33,058 bases of DNA from an uncultured Bacteroidales bacterium (GCA_902784475.1 CACZUX010000008.1:1-33058), one strand, 5' to 3'. Shown: positions 1 to 8,848, counted from the stretch's first letter. The notes: generated from the letters alone by a model not told the origin. Numbers and translations: made by a program.

Positions 1-1325
1 TCGGGGATGCGGTAGGGATGGTGGCTCGATGCGGTGAAGACGGCTGCCATGAAGGGCTCATTCGTCTGCTCCGTCAGCATGCGCTCCATAAACTGCAGGA
101 AAGGCTCGTCCCAAATGGCCCACATGTCGTCGAACTCCCGTTCGCCTCCAAAGCGCTCATCCCCGTCGAACTCCGTGCGTCCCCAATAGCACTGAAATCC
201 GCTGTTGCGGGCGAAAGCTTCAAAACCCATCGACCCGTTTTGTGCGCCGTGGAAAAATCCCGTCTCATAGCCCGCTCCGCCCAATTCACGCGCCAAACCG
301 CCTACGCGATTCATCGCCGAAGGGGTCAGGAGGAAGGGCTCTCCCATCATCGGGATAGACGAGAGCACGGAGGGCATACCGTCGATGCTTTTGCGCCCGT
401 TGGCGTAGTTCTCACGGAAGGTAAGGCTCTCGCGGCAGAGCGAGTCGAGGAAGGGCGTCTGCCCCTCGTAGTCGTTGTAGTGTCCGAAGTATTCCTGCCC
501 CAGACTCTCACAGATCATCACCACGACGTTGCGTCTGAGCATCTCCTCTCCGCTGGCGGGGTGCACGGGAGAATAAATGCGGTCCAACTCTTCGGCGCTG
601 TAGTAGCCCGGGTCGCGGAAGACGGCTTTGTTCCAAGTGCGGATGAGCGAGAAGGGAGTGTTGAGCACGACGGCAGCCGTCTGAGGCGAGGCGGCATACC
701 GGAAGGCGTTGCTGATGGTGACTGGGCGCACGGCTGTGGTGAATCCGCCGCGCATGCCGGCCACGGAGAGCGGCACATAGCAGACGAGCGCCAGCAGGGC
801 TGCAACGGTGCTACGCCAGCGGGACTTCCGCTCCCATGAGAACGGACAGACGCTCCGGTAGCAGCGCCACGAGGCCCAAAGCATCACAACGCCGGCAATG
901 ACGATATACCAGTGGCGCAACATCTCGGCGGTGACAATACCCAGGAGGTTGTTCTCATGGGCAAACTCACCCATCACCGTCCCTGTCGTGCGGCGTCCCG
1001 TATAGGGAAAGTAGAGCGCATCGCCGAGGTTGCTCACCACGATGAGCACCATTGCCAGCATGAAGAGCAGACGCAGGGTGAGGCCATAGCCCTTGCGGGC
1101 CTTCCACTCTGCTGGCAGCGGCAACAGTGCGGCGAGGGCATAGGGCGCAATGAGATAAAGCAGCGCAGAGGTATCGAAGAGCAGGGCGCCTATGAAAAGA
1201 CGCCCCCAAGGCTCCTCCGTCAGCTGCGGCGCCAGTAGCCCCCAATTCTCCGCAACGAAGACTGCGCGGCAAAGCCCCATAATGAGGTAAGCCCACAGGA
1301 AGTTGAGGAGAAAAGAGCGTATCAT
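1..1325 (-). CDS. LTA synthase-like sulfatase-fold membrane protein (3' end cut off by window)
   Basis: Reading the minus strand from the ATG at 1325 gives an open frame running off the left edge after about 441 codons. The N-terminal ~200 residues are hydrophobic, with about five membrane segments (roughly 5-25, 42-68, 84-104, 138-155, 172-192). An alkaline-phosphatase/sulfatase-fold extracytoplasmic domain follows. It begins NVVVMICESLGQEYFG (residues ~266-281), where the Glu is the usual metal ligand, and continues to NGRKSIDGMPSV, where Ser313 sits at the position of the Thr/Ser nucleophile of the LtaS family. A conserved SSHHPY block lies near the cut. Family members transfer phospho-alcohol headgroups from lipids to envelope glycans or lipids. 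In Gram-negatives the acceptor is often unknown, and it cannot be read here. The gene is divergent from the ABC exporter. Family assignment is firm; substrate is not. Confidence 0.85.
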   Translation of the reverse strand, partial: MIRSFLLNFLWAYLIMGLCRAVFVAENWGLLAPQLTEEPWGRLFIGALLFDTSALLYLIAPYALAALLPLPAEWKARKGYGLTLRLLFMLAMVLIVVSNLGDALYFPYTGRRTTGTVMGEFAHENNLLGIVTAEMLRHWYIVIAGVVMLWASWRCYRSVCPFSWERKSRWRSTVAALLALVCYVPLSVAGMRGGFTTAVRPVTISNAFRYAASPQTAAVVLNTPFSLIRTWNKAVFRDPGYYSAEELDRIYSPVHPASGEEMLRRNVVVMICESLGQEYFGHYNDYEGQTPFLDSLCRESLTFRENYANGRKSIDGMPSVLSSIPMMGEPFLLTPSAMNRVGGLARELGGAGYETGFFHGAQNGSMGFEAFARNSGFQCYWGRTEFDGDERFGGEREFDDMWAIWDEPFLQFMERMLTEQTNEPFMAAVFTASSHHPYRIP

Positions 1326-1330
1326 GGGCA

Positions 1331-1338
1331 CAAAAATA
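1331..1338 (-). promoter_or_regulatory. Bacteroidetes -7 box for the LTA synthase-like gene
   Basis: TATTTTTG on the minus strand matches TAnnTTTG and ends only 5 nt before the ATG at 1325. That would give an almost leaderless mRNA. No TTTG -33 element is visible at the usual spacing, so the call is tentative. Confidence 0.45.
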
Positions 1339-1378
1339 GCAAAAAGTTTTGAGTTCGCGCCTCCGGCCTGCCAGTTTT

Positions 1379-1409
1379 TTTGCCATGTGGAATATTTTTT
1401 CTACTTTTG
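1379..1409 (+). promoter_or_regulatory. Promoter of the ABC exporter gene
   Basis: TTTG at 1379-1382, a 19-bp spacer and TACTTTTG at 1402-1409 match the Bacteroidetes consensus (TTTG / about 19-21 bp / TAnnTTTG). The box ends 20 nt before the ATG at 1430. This is the best-formed promoter in the window. Confidence 0.75.
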
Positions 1410-1429
1410 CCCCCAAACAAATTTGAATT

Positions 1430-3237
1430 ATGCTCAAACAGTTCTTCTCCATCATGGCCCGTTATTTGCGCCCGTACCGCAAATATCTGGTATGGTCCGT
1501 TGTGCTGAACTTCTTCTCCCAGTGGATGAATGTCTTCTCTTTCGTCGTTCTCATCCCCATTCTCAACATCCTTTTCAAGATAGACCAGACTGTCTATCAA
1601 TACCGTGAGATCAATTGGGCTCACATCCACAAGGATGACATCATCAACAACGGCTACGCCTGGTGTCAGGAGATGATTGCCACCCACGGCGCTTTTTTCA
1701 CACTGGTCATCATGGGGTTGGCACTCATTATTATGACGGGTATCAAGACGGCGGGCTACTTTGCTTCTTCCGCCGTGATGGTGCCGCTGCGCACCGGTGT
1801 GGTGCGCGACATCCGCATCCAAGTCTACAAGAAGGTATTGGCTCTGCCTTTGGGCTTCTTCACCGAGGAGAAAAAAGGCGATATCATCGCCCGAATGAGC
1901 GCCGACGTTCAGGTTGTTGAGAACAGCATCACGAGCAGCATCGACATGCTCATCCGCCAGCCCATCGCCATCCTTGTGTGCTTCTTCACCCTCTTCACCG
2001 TGTCGTGGCAGCTCACCTGCTTCGTACTCGTTGTGGCGCCTTTTGCCGCATGGATTATGGGCATCGTCTCCCGCAAGCTGAAGGCTCAGAGCGGCACCGT
2101 CCAAGGCCAGTGGGGTGACATCATCGCCCAACTTGACGAGACGCTCGGCGGCCTGCGCATCATCAAAGCCTTCATCGCCGAAGAGAAGATGACACGCCGC
2201 TTCATCTTTGTCAACGACGAGTTCCGCCGCGGCATGAACCAGATGGTCATTCGCCAGAACGCCGCCCACCCCATGTCGGAGTTCCTGGGCACCATCATCA
2301 TCGTCGTCGTGCTGTGGTTCGGCGGTCTGCTGATTCTTCAGGGCTCCAACCTCATCGATGCCTCCACCTTCATCTTCTATATGGTGATTCTCTACTCGGT
2401 CATCAACCCCATCAAGGAGCTTTCGCGCGCCACCTACCAGATTCCTTTGGGCTTGGCTTCCATGGACCGTATCGACTTCATCCTCAAGGCCGAGAACCCC
2501 ATCAAGGAGCTCCCGGGGGCCAAGGAGATTAAGGACTTCACCAAAGGTGTTGAGTTCAAGCACGTCTCCTTCTCCTACATCGAGGGCCGCCCCGTCCTGC
2601 GCGACATCAACATCACGGTGGAGAAGGGCAAGACCATCGCTCTTGTGGGCCAGTCGGGTTCGGGCAAATCGACATTGGTGGACCTTGTTCCGCGCTACCA
2701 CGACATCAAGGAAGGTGAAGTGCTCATCGACGGCGAGAACATCAAGAACGTCACCATCTCCTCCCTGCGTTCGCTCATCGGCAACGTCAACCAGGAGGCC
2801 ATCCTCTTCAACGACACCTTCTACAACAACATCACCTTCGGCGTCGAGAGCGCCACGATGGAGCAGGTCATCGAAGCAGCCAAGATAGCCAATGCCCATG
2901 ACTTCATCATGGAGTCGGAACACGGCTACGACACGATGATCGGCGATCGCGGCGGACGCCTCTCGGGCGGACAGCGCCAACGTGTATCCATCGCCCGCGC
3001 CATTCTGAAGAATCCCCCCATCCTCATCCTTGACGAGGCCACTTCGGCCCTCGACACCGAGTCGGAGCGCCTGGTGCAGGAGGCTCTGGAGCGCCTCATG
3101 AAGTCGCGCACCACCATCGCCATTGCCCACCGCCTCTCCACCATCAAGAGGGTCAGATTGTGGAGCGCGGCACCCACGAGGAGTTGCTGGCCATGAACGG
3201 CTACTACAAGAAGCTCAACGACATGCAGCAGCTTTAA
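1430..3237 (+). CDS. MsbA-type ABC exporter (permease-ATPase half-transporter), frame broken near C-terminus
   Basis: The N-terminal ~330 residues form a six-helix ABC exporter permease. The ATPase domain follows: Walker A GQSGSGKS (407-414), signature LSGGQRQR (511-518), Walker B ILILDEATS (531-539) and H-loop His567. Such half-transporters dimerise in the inner membrane and flip lipids, lipid-linked sugars or drugs. After STIK (residue 573) the frame departs from the family: it reads RVRLWSAAPTRSCWP and stops at 3196. The expected tail, GQIVERGTHEELLAMNGYYK, is intact in another frame and ends at a TAA at 3235-3237. Typical members have about ten residues between STIK and GQIVERG, so some 28 bp seem to be missing at about 3148-3151. 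This is either a true frameshift, which would leave all ATPase motifs but lose the conserved end, or a sequence error. The family call is firm. Confidence 0.85.
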
Positions 3238-3265
3238 AACATCTGCTGTTGTCCAGGCATAAAGA

Positions 3266-3301
3266 AAGCGGAGCCCCTGCATTCGGAGCTCCGCTTCTTT
3301 T
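3266..3301 (+). terminator. Rho-independent terminator, probably bidirectional, between convergent genes
   Basis: A 9-bp stem AAGCGGAGC/GCTCCGCTT with a 13-nt loop is followed by CTTTT on the plus strand, with A-rich sequence on the other side. It lies 28 nt after the exporter's restored stop codon and before the 3' end of the convergent SIMPL gene at 3326. Confidence 0.75.
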
Positions 3302-3325
3302 CTCGGCGGCGTTTCATGAGTGCCG

Positions 3326-4033
3326 CTACTTTATGGCATATTCTACCGTATTAACAACGCGCACGCGCTTGATGTAAGGCGTGTTGGGGTCACGGTCGTC
3401 AATACTGAACTGGCCCTGCTGCGCCGAGATGATGCCGCCGATTTCAGCTTTGGCGTCGCTGGCGAACTGCTCCGCCGTCTGACGGGCATTCTGCATGGCC
3501 TCCTGCACCATTTCGGGCTTGATGTCCGTCAGCCCGGTGTATTCGTAGCGCACACGCTGCGTGTCGCCGTATTCCTCCGTCACCAGCGCGATGCCCTGCT
3601 TCATGAGCTCCTGCTGCCGGTTCATCAGTTCGCGCACCTTGTCCACGTCGGTGGAACTTACGGTGATGACGCATTCGGCCTTGTAGCGGTAGTTCATGAT
3701 TTCATTACTGTAGTTGTCGGCCTGCCGGTCGCGTATGGTGGGGGGATTCACGCTGATTTCCGAATCCTTGAGTCCGGCAGCTTTCAGGAAGGCCACCACC
3801 TTGCGGTTTTTCTCGGCGATGAGCTCATACATGGCCGAGGGGTCGTTGCCCAATTCCTTGTACATCAGGGGCCAGGTCACCTTGTTAGCGGGCACCTCAC
3901 GCTCCGAGAGGCCTTTCACCGTCACCTTGCGATCCATCTTCTTGAAGTTCTGCACGCCGCTTCTGATGCAGCAGCCCAGCACACACAACCCCAGCGCCAA
4001 GATGAGCGAGGGCAATAAATACTGATTCTTCAT
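3326..4033 (-). CDS. SIMPL (DUF541) domain protein, membrane-anchored
   Basis: The 235-residue product has an N-terminal hydrophobic anchor (about 5-22, LPSLILALGLCVLGCC) and then a single SIMPL/DUF541 domain. Family hallmarks are the opening KVTVKGLSEREVPANKVTW, the Asp/Asn-rich centre, and the C-terminal half PEMVQEAMQNARQTAEQFA followed by DDRDPNTPYIKRVRVVNTVEY. Related proteins face the periplasm or are secreted, and their biochemical role is poorly defined. The paired Cys at about 21-22 sits near the end of the anchor, so lipidation is conceivable, but the lipobox is poor. The gene lies 57 nt downstream of the GH3 gene with no clear promoter between them, so co-transcription is likely, though the functions appear unrelated. 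Confidence 0.85.
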   Translation of the reverse strand: MKNQYLLPSLILALGLCVLGCCIRSGVQNFKKMDRKVTVKGLSEREVPANKVTWPLMYKELGNDPSAMYELIAEKNRKVVAFLKAAGLKDSEISVNPPTIRDRQADNYSNEIMNYRYKAECVITVSSTDVDKVRELMNRQQELMKQGIALVTEEYGDTQRVRYEYTGLTDIKPEMVQEAMQNARQTAEQFASDAKAEIGGIISAQQGQFSIDDRDPNTPYIKRVRVVNTVEYAIK

Positions 4034-4065
4034 AGCCTTAATAATTACGCATTATACATTATATA

Positions 4066-4096
4066 ATTATCAATTGTCAATTATCAATTATCAATT
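4066..4096. repeat. A/T-rich tandem repeat (AATTGAYAATTG type)
   Basis: Tandem CAATT(G/A)T units fill the gap between the SIMPL and GH3 genes and run into the GH3 gene, whose last codons (AAT TGA) are part of the repeat. The same motif follows the alpha-galactosidase gene. Confidence 0.7.
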
Positions 4097-6670
4097 CGGT
4101 AACGTGACCGTGACGCTCTTGAGGTCTTCGGGACGCGAGCTGTTGCCGTAGCTCACCTCATAGACGCCGCCCTTGCGGGCCTGCATCGCGTTGCACTCGG
4201 GATTGAACAGGGCGAAACTCTCCGGCGTGAGCGTCAGGCTGACGTCGGCTTGCTCGCCGGCTTTCAGCGCCACGCGACGGAAGCTGCGCAGCGAGCGCAG
4301 GGGGCCTTCGGCATCCTGTGTGTCGCGGATATAGATCTGCAGCGTCTCGGTGCCGGCACGCTTACCGGCGTTCTTCACCGGCACGGTGAGAGTCACTTCC
4401 CCGCCCTGCTGCTTCACCGAAGCCTCGCCGATTTCGAAGGTCGTGTAGCTCTGTCCGTAGCCGAAGGCGAAGAGCGGATTCGAGAAGTAACGATAGGTGC
4501 GCCCCTTCATGCTGTAGTCTTCGTAGTCGGGCAGCTGCCCGGTGGAGCGGTAGAAGGTGACAGGCAGCTTGCCGCTGGGGTTCACATCACCGAAGAGCAC
4601 ATCGGCCACTGCCGTGCCGCCTTCCTCTCCGGGATACCAGGCCTGCACGATGGCGTCGCACGACTCCGTCTCCGGCGTCAGGGCGATGGCGGAACCCGAG
4701 CAGCAGACGAAGATGACCTTCTTGCCGGCAGCCTTGAGGGCTTTCAAGAGCTCTCGCTGCACCTTGGGCAACTCGATGCTGGTGCGGTCACCGCCCTTAA
4801 ATCCGTCGATGTTTACGGGCATCTCTTCGCCCTCCAGCGTCGGGGCTATGCCGCCCACAAAGATCACCTTGTCCACGCCCTTGAGCTGCGCGGCCACTGC
4901 GGCGTAGTCGATAGGCGTCTGACGGGCGATGTTGAGCTTGAGGTCACTGCCCCAGGTGGCTACGTGGCTGTAGCGCACCTCGATGTTGTATTGCTTGCCG
5001 GCCTCAGCCGTGATCTTCGTCTCGGTGTCGGCGGTGCGCCAGGTGTGTTCGCGCTTCTTGCGCTCTCCGTTGACCCACACCTCGAAGTGTCCGGTGCCTT
5101 CCGCCTTCACCACGTATTCGCCGTCGGCAGGAGCCGTGAACACCGTCTCGTATTTGGCCGAGAAGCCCTCCAGCTTGATGCCGGGAGCAAACTGGTGCAT
5201 GCCGGCGGTGGTGACGGCAAGGGGTGTGGTGTAGTATTGGGTGGCGTCGGGCTTGCCTTCCATCTTGAGGTTGTTCCAGAAGGTGCCGCGCACGCCCTTG
5301 CGTCCGCCGATGGCGCAGTCCGATGCCATCAGACATTCGTTCACGAGGTCGCTCGTCAGGTCGCAGCCCTTCATATAGGTCACCTTCTTCTGCTTGTTCC
5401 TGATGCCCTGCAGGATGCTCACGCTGCGGTTGGGCACGCCGTTGTAGTTGCCCCAAAGCATGGGCTCGCTGTCGGCGTTGGGGCCGATCACGGCGATGCG
5501 CTCCTTCCCTTTTTTGAGAGGCAGCACACCGTCCTTGTTCTGCAGCAGGACGATGGCTTCGCGCGCCATATCGAGAGCCAGCTGGCGGTGTTCCTTGCAG
5601 TCCATCACCGAATAGGGAATCTGCGACCACGACACGAGTTTTGCATCGTCCATCTCACCCAAATCGAAACGACCTTCCAGCAGGCGCTTCACGTGCTTGT
5701 CCACCTCCTCTTCGGTAAGGAAGCCTTTCTTCACAGCTTCGGGAATGGAGCGATACACGTAGTCCCATCCGCACTCCACGTCGGTACCGGCCAGCGTGCC
5801 CACACGGGCGGCGTGCACCTTGTCGCTGGAGGTCTTGTGGTTCTGCCAGAAGTCACTCACGGCGCCGCAGTCGCTCACCACGAGGTATTGGAAGCCCCAT
5901 TCATCTCTCAGGATTTGCTGGAGCAGACGGTTGCTGCCGCAGCAAGGCTCGTCCTCCCAGCGCTGGTAGGCACACATCACCTCTCTCACCTTGGCCTTCT
6001 GCACCAGGTCTTTGAAGGCGGGCAGATAGGTCTCGTGCAGGTCGCGCAGCGACACGTTGGTCACGTTGGCGGTGTGGCGCGTGTATTCCGGTCCGCTGTG
6101 CACGGCGTAGTGCTTGGCGCAGGCCCACAGTTTGCGGTATTTGCTGTCTTCGGGACCCTGCAGACCTTTCACCACCATTTGGCCCATCACGCCGGTCAGA
6201 TAGGGGTCTTCGCCGTAGGTCTCCTGTCCGCGTCCCCAGCGCGGGTCGCGGAAGATGTTGACGTTGGGGGTCCACACGCTCAGCGAGTGGAATTTCTCGT
6301 CCTCTCCGCCGTTATCCATGCGCTTGTGGTATTGGGCGCGCATCTCGGTGCTGGCGGCGTCGAACACGCGGTAGAGCAGGTCCGGGTCGAAGGAGGCTGC
6401 CATGCCGATGGGTTCGGGGAAAACGGTGACGTTGCCCATGTTGGCAGCGCCGTGGAGCGCCTCGCTCCACCAGTAGAACTTCTTGATGCCCAAACGCGGG
6501 ATGGCGGGCGATTCGTCGAGCATCAGCTGCGCTTTCTCCTCGAGGGTGAGACGGCTGCAGAGGTCTGCGGCGCGCTCTTTGGCACTGAGGTTGGGGTTCT
6601 GCCAGGGATCCTGCGCCTTGGCACAGAGTGTTGCCGTGCAAAGCAGCGCGGCGAGGAAGAGGTTTTTCAT
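4091..6670 (-). CDS. GH3 beta-glycosidase with PA14-like insert (probable beta-xylosidase/beta-glucosidase)
   Basis: The 859-residue product starts with a Sec signal peptide (cut after about CAKA-Q20). The (beta/alpha)8 GH3 domain follows, with the ALHG block at 71-74, RDPRWGRGQETYGEDPYLTG (141-160), KHY at 186-188 and the nucleophile Asp267 in VVSDCGAV. SDCGAV, rather than SDW, resembles the GH3 beta-xylosidase branch. The alpha/beta sandwich domain is interrupted at about 458-585 by a PA14-like beta domain (GEYVVKAEGTGHFEVWVNGE), and an FnIII-like domain closes the protein (about 775-855). It should release terminal beta-linked sugars, probably xylose or glucose, from plant-type oligosaccharides in the periplasm or outside the cell. 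No SusC/SusD pair is nearby. Substrate remains inferred. Confidence 0.93.
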   Translation of the reverse strand: MKNLFLAALLCTATLCAKAQDPWQNPNLSAKERAADLCSRLTLEEKAQLMLDESPAIPRLGIKKFYWWSEALHGAANMGNVTVFPEPIGMAASFDPDLLYRVFDAASTEMRAQYHKRMDNGGEDEKFHSLSVWTPNVNIFRDPRWGRGQETYGEDPYLTGVMGQMVVKGLQGPEDSKYRKLWACAKHYAVHSGPEYTRHTANVTNVSLRDLHETYLPAFKDLVQKAKVREVMCAYQRWEDEPCCGSNRLLQQILRDEWGFQYLVVSDCGAVSDFWQNHKTSSDKVHAARVGTLAGTDVECGWDYVYRSIPEAVKKGFLTEEEVDKHVKRLLEGRFDLGEMDDAKLVSWSQIPYSVMDCKEHRQLALDMAREAIVLLQNKDGVLPLKKGKERIAVIGPNADSEPMLWGNYNGVPNRSVSILQGIRNKQKKVTYMKGCDLTSDLVNECLMASDCAIGGRKGVRGTFWNNLKMEGKPDATQYYTTPLAVTTAGMHQFAPGIKLEGFSAKYETVFTAPADGEYVVKAEGTGHFEVWVNGERKKREHTWRTADTETKITAEAGKQYNIEVRYSHVATWGSDLKLNIARQTPIDYAAVAAQLKGVDKVIFVGGIAPTLEGEEMPVNIDGFKGGDRTSIELPKVQRELLKALKAAGKKVIFVCCSGSAIALTPETESCDAIVQAWYPGEEGGTAVADVLFGDVNPSGKLPVTFYRSTGQLPDYEDYSMKGRTYRYFSNPLFAFGYGQSYTTFEIGEASVKQQGGEVTLTVPVKNAGKRAGTETLQIYIRDTQDAEGPLRSLRSFRRVALKAGEQADVSLTLTPESFALFNPECNAMQARKGGVYEVSYGNSSRPEDLKSVTVTLPN

Positions 6671-6707
6671 TGCGGTATTGTTCGTGTTTTTTGTGTCTTT
6701 CGCAATG

Positions 6708-6715
6708 CAAAGATA
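6708..6715 (-). promoter_or_regulatory. -7 box for the GH3 gene
   Basis: Minus-strand TATCTTTG lies 37 nt before the GH3 ATG. It is a perfect TAnnTTTG match, but no -33 TTTG is visible in the A/T-rich repeat upstream. Confidence 0.65.
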
Positions 6716-6724
6716 CTAAATAAT

Positions 6725-6755
6725 ATTGAGATTTGAGATTTGAGATTTGAGATTT
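6725..6755. repeat. 7-bp tandem repeat (ATTTGAG)
   Basis: Four consecutive near-perfect GAGATTT units lie just upstream of the GH3 -7 box. With the array at 6843-6874 they fill most of the GH3/ferritin-like intergenic region. No gene is seen in 6716-6880. Confidence 0.75.
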
Positions 6756-6842
6756 AAGTTTTTTTGAACACAAGGAACCCCGATTTCTCATTTTTTAAAA
6801 AATATTTAATGCATCAACAAAAAACTTCAAACAATAAACCAT

Positions 6843-6874
6843 AATTTTCAATTTTCAATTTTCAATTTTCAATT
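6843..6874. repeat. 8-bp tandem repeat (AATTTTCA)
   Basis: Four tandem AATTTTCA units sit immediately upstream of the -7 box of the ferritin-like gene, so they occupy the place of its -33 region. Confidence 0.75.
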
Positions 6875-6882
6875 AAAAAACG

Positions 6883-6890
6883 TATCTTTG
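6883..6890 (+). promoter_or_regulatory. -7 box for the ferritin-like gene
   Basis: TATCTTTG matches TAnnTTTG and ends 18 nt before the preferred ATG at 6909. A TTG codon inside this box could be read as an earlier start, but it would fall within the promoter, so the ATG at 6909 is preferred. Confidence 0.7.
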
Positions 6891-6908
6891 CCCCGCAAAT
6901 GCCTTATT

Positions 6909-7292
6909 ATGACACCGAAACAATATAAGGAGCTGCTGCGCAGCCAGCAGGGTGAGACCAATGCCGTGCTGATGTATCAGCGGCTGGCCAAAGTCGTCAA
7001 GACAGAGAGGGAGCGTGAGGCTTTCCTGCAGCTTGCGCGGGAAGAAGGCCGTCACGCCAGTGTTTTTCATGCCTACACCAAACAGGTGTTGAAGCCGCAG
7101 AAGACGATGGCCTTCATTATGCCGATTCTTTACCGGCTTTTGGGCAAGGCGCGGCTGTACCGCCTGATTGCCAAGGGCGAGTATGATGCTGCGGTGGGCT
7201 ACGAGCACCTCATCGCCGACTTCCCCGAGGTTGAAAGCGTCAAGAACGACGAGAAGCGTCACGGCGACCTCGTCTCTGCCCTGCTCGATTAG
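6909..7292 (+). CDS. Small rubrerythrin/ferritin-like di-iron protein
   Basis: The 127-residue, largely helical protein carries the four-helix di-iron pattern: Glu16 (QGET), ExxH at 46-49 (EGRH), Glu99 in VGYEHL and a second ExxH at 115-118 (EKRH). The stretch MAFIMPILYRLLG (68-80) between helices 2 and 3 is hydrophobic, as in the VIT1/rubrerythrin-like ferritin families. Such proteins bind iron and act in oxidative-stress or iron handling; the exact reaction cannot be read. It is followed 19 nt later by the GNAT gene, so the two may form an operon. The last 32 bp of the gene recur at 8896-8927 (31/32 identical), a sign of local duplication or of insertion at its 3' end. Confidence 0.8.
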   Translation: MTPKQYKELLRSQQGETNAVLMYQRLAKVVKTEREREAFLQLAREEGRHASVFHAYTKQVLKPQKTMAFIMPILYRLLGKARLYRLIAKGEYDAAVGYEHLIADFPEVESVKNDEKRHGDLVSALLD

Positions 7293-7311
7293 CAGGAAGT
7301 CATCCTGAACT

Positions 7312-7743
7312 ATGGAGATCATCAGAGCGACGACGACTGCCGCACGGGCCGGAGCCTGCTACGTTCGCATCCAGGCGATGGCAAGGAAGCACCGGATTCC
7401 GCTCGACGTGGAGTTTGACGTGCACGACACACCGGACACCCTGTATATCGTTGCCGTTGATGACTATCTGCCGGTAGCCACCTGCCGTCTTTATCCGGAA
7501 GATGCTGAGTGCATGATGCTGGGGCGTGTCGTCGTATTGCCCGAATACCGCCGTCGGGGCATCGGCACGCTGGTTGTCCGTGAGGCTGAAGCCTGGGCCA
7601 GGGAGCTGGGGTTCACCCGTGTTGCCGTCGAGAGCCGCGACAACAAGATACCGTTTTATGAGTCCATGGGCTATGTGCCGCACCTCGACCGGCGCATTGA
7701 GGGCGAGACCTTCACCTGCTACCGCATGGACAAAGACCTCTAA
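7312..7743 (+). CDS. GNAT-family N-acetyltransferase
   Basis: The 143-residue product is a single GNAT domain. Motif A is clear: GRVVVLPEYRRRGIGTLVV (71-89), with the acetyl-CoA pyrophosphate-binding RRRGIGT at 80-86. Motif B follows as AVESRDNKIPFYESMGYV, typical of the ElaA/YjcF-like group of small GNATs. It should transfer an acetyl group from acetyl-CoA to an amine of unknown identity in the cytosol. The start ATG at 7312 lies 19 nt after the ferritin-like gene. Its 3' end converges on the hydrolase gene across a short repeat. Confidence 0.9.
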   Translation: MEIIRATTTAARAGACYVRIQAMARKHRIPLDVEFDVHDTPDTLYIVAVDDYLPVATCRLYPEDAECMMLGRVVVLPEYRRRGIGTLVVREAEAWARELGFTRVAVESRDNKIPFYESMGYVPHLDRRIEGETFTCYRMDKDL

Positions 7744-7746
7744 AAT

Positions 7747-7775
7747 ATCCGTGTAAATCCGTGTGATCTGTGGTC
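7747..7775. repeat. Short intergenic repeat (ATCCGTGTAA type)
   Basis: Two copies of ATCCGTGT plus the related ATCTGTGGTCT fill the 31-bp gap between two convergent genes. This low-complexity type resembles spacer sequences I associate with Bacteroidetes genomes. It may take part in termination, but no real hairpin is seen. Confidence 0.5.
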
Positions 7776-8722
7776 TATTTTTGAGTCCTCATCTCCCTCA
7801 CCCTCGCGGCAATGTTGCGCCTGAGGCATTCGCTGTAGAGCCAGGGCTCGCAACTATGTATGTCGCCCACGTTGATCAGGTTCCTGTAGGGCTTGTATTC
7901 CGAGGCGCTGTAACCGCTGACCACCAGCACGTGGTGCTCCGGTGAGAGTGTTACGATGATGCTGTCGTGCAGCACGGCCGGAGTGGCGTCGGTGCGCCAG
8001 TTCACCGGGTTGATGCATACGGCGGAGGCCGCGATGACGGGTTTGACATATTTCACATCCTTCACCGTGTTGTAGCATACGGTGACACCGGTGTCTTTCT
8101 CCCCTTTGGCAGGACGAATGCGGGGACATTCCTCCATATCCGCTTCCGTCACCTTATAGCCCAGCACGTAGGCGGCCGCCAGCTGCCGACAGGTCTCGTC
8201 GCTCATGTGTTTGAGCAACGTCACCACGGCGCGTGCGCCCTGACTGAATCCCGCTATGACGAGCGGCCGCGCCTTGTCGCGTGCGGCGCAGAAGCGGTCG
8301 AAGGCCTCGCACACGTCCTGCATGGCGGGCCGCAGGCGTCGGCTGATGGTGTCTTCGTTTTGCGTCAGCCAGGCCTCCATCGTCGTGTGGCGGTAATACG
8401 GGGCACAAAACCTGTTGCCGGGCGCCATATAGGCTGCGGCGCGCCGTATCTCCCTGGCCATCCGTGTGCGGTGTATGGGGTTCCACACGTCGGCCCAGTG
8501 GCTGGTGCGTCCGTCACTCCCCTGCCAGTCTTCTTCCCATGTGGAGACGACGTAAAAGATATCGGCGCCGTTGCCGGCGGTATCAAGATCCAGTGTGATC
8601 CACATGGCGGGGTCGCTGTAGTCGGGCGCCTCGGGCATGAATATATTCTCTCCCGTCTCCTTGGCTTGTGCGAGCCATGCGAAGCAGCACAGCGCAGCAG
8701 TGATGAAATGTCTTCTCGTCAT
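7775..8722 (-). CDS. Secreted alpha/beta hydrolase, DUF3089-like
   Basis: The 315-residue protein has a Sec signal peptide (MTRRHFITAALCCFAWLAQA, cut near residue 20). The mature part follows the DUF3089 pattern: an N-terminal DIFYVVSTW block, FCAPYYRHTT in the middle, and the nucleophile elbow GFSQG with Ser160. A C-terminal VGDIHSCEPW could supply the catalytic His. The fold indicates an esterase or lipase-like hydrolase acting in the periplasm, with unknown substrate. It converges with the GNAT gene. No TAnnTTTG box was found just upstream of the ATG at 8722, where the sequence is merely A/T-rich. Confidence 0.75.
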   Translation of the reverse strand: MTRRHFITAALCCFAWLAQAKETGENIFMPEAPDYSDPAMWITLDLDTAGNGADIFYVVSTWEEDWQGSDGRTSHWADVWNPIHRTRMAREIRRAAAYMAPGNRFCAPYYRHTTMEAWLTQNEDTISRRLRPAMQDVCEAFDRFCAARDKARPLVIAGFSQGARAVVTLLKHMSDETCRQLAAAYVLGYKVTEADMEECPRIRPAKGEKDTGVTVCYNTVKDVKYVKPVIAASAVCINPVNWRTDATPAVLHDSIIVTLSPEHHVLVVSGYSASEYKPYRNLINVGDIHSCEPWLYSECLRRNIAARVREMRTQK

Positions 8723-8848
8723 TTTATATCCGTTTTAAAGGGTATATTAATCGTTTTTTCATTTGACATTATCAGTAAAACATCTCAAAATCGGCCACAA
8801 GATATAACTTTTTTTCAATAGAATCAGTGAAGGAAAGCAAAAAAGATG

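Noticed and set aside
1322-3130. 602-codon minus-strand open frame opposite the ABC exporter
   Set aside because: The plus strand carries clear ABC motifs; the antisense frame is His/Asp-rich, has no domain and arises from codon bias.
4250-6736. 828-codon plus-strand frame opposite the GH3 gene
   Set aside because: Low-complexity His/Val/Ala-rich antisense shadow of a GC-rich gene.
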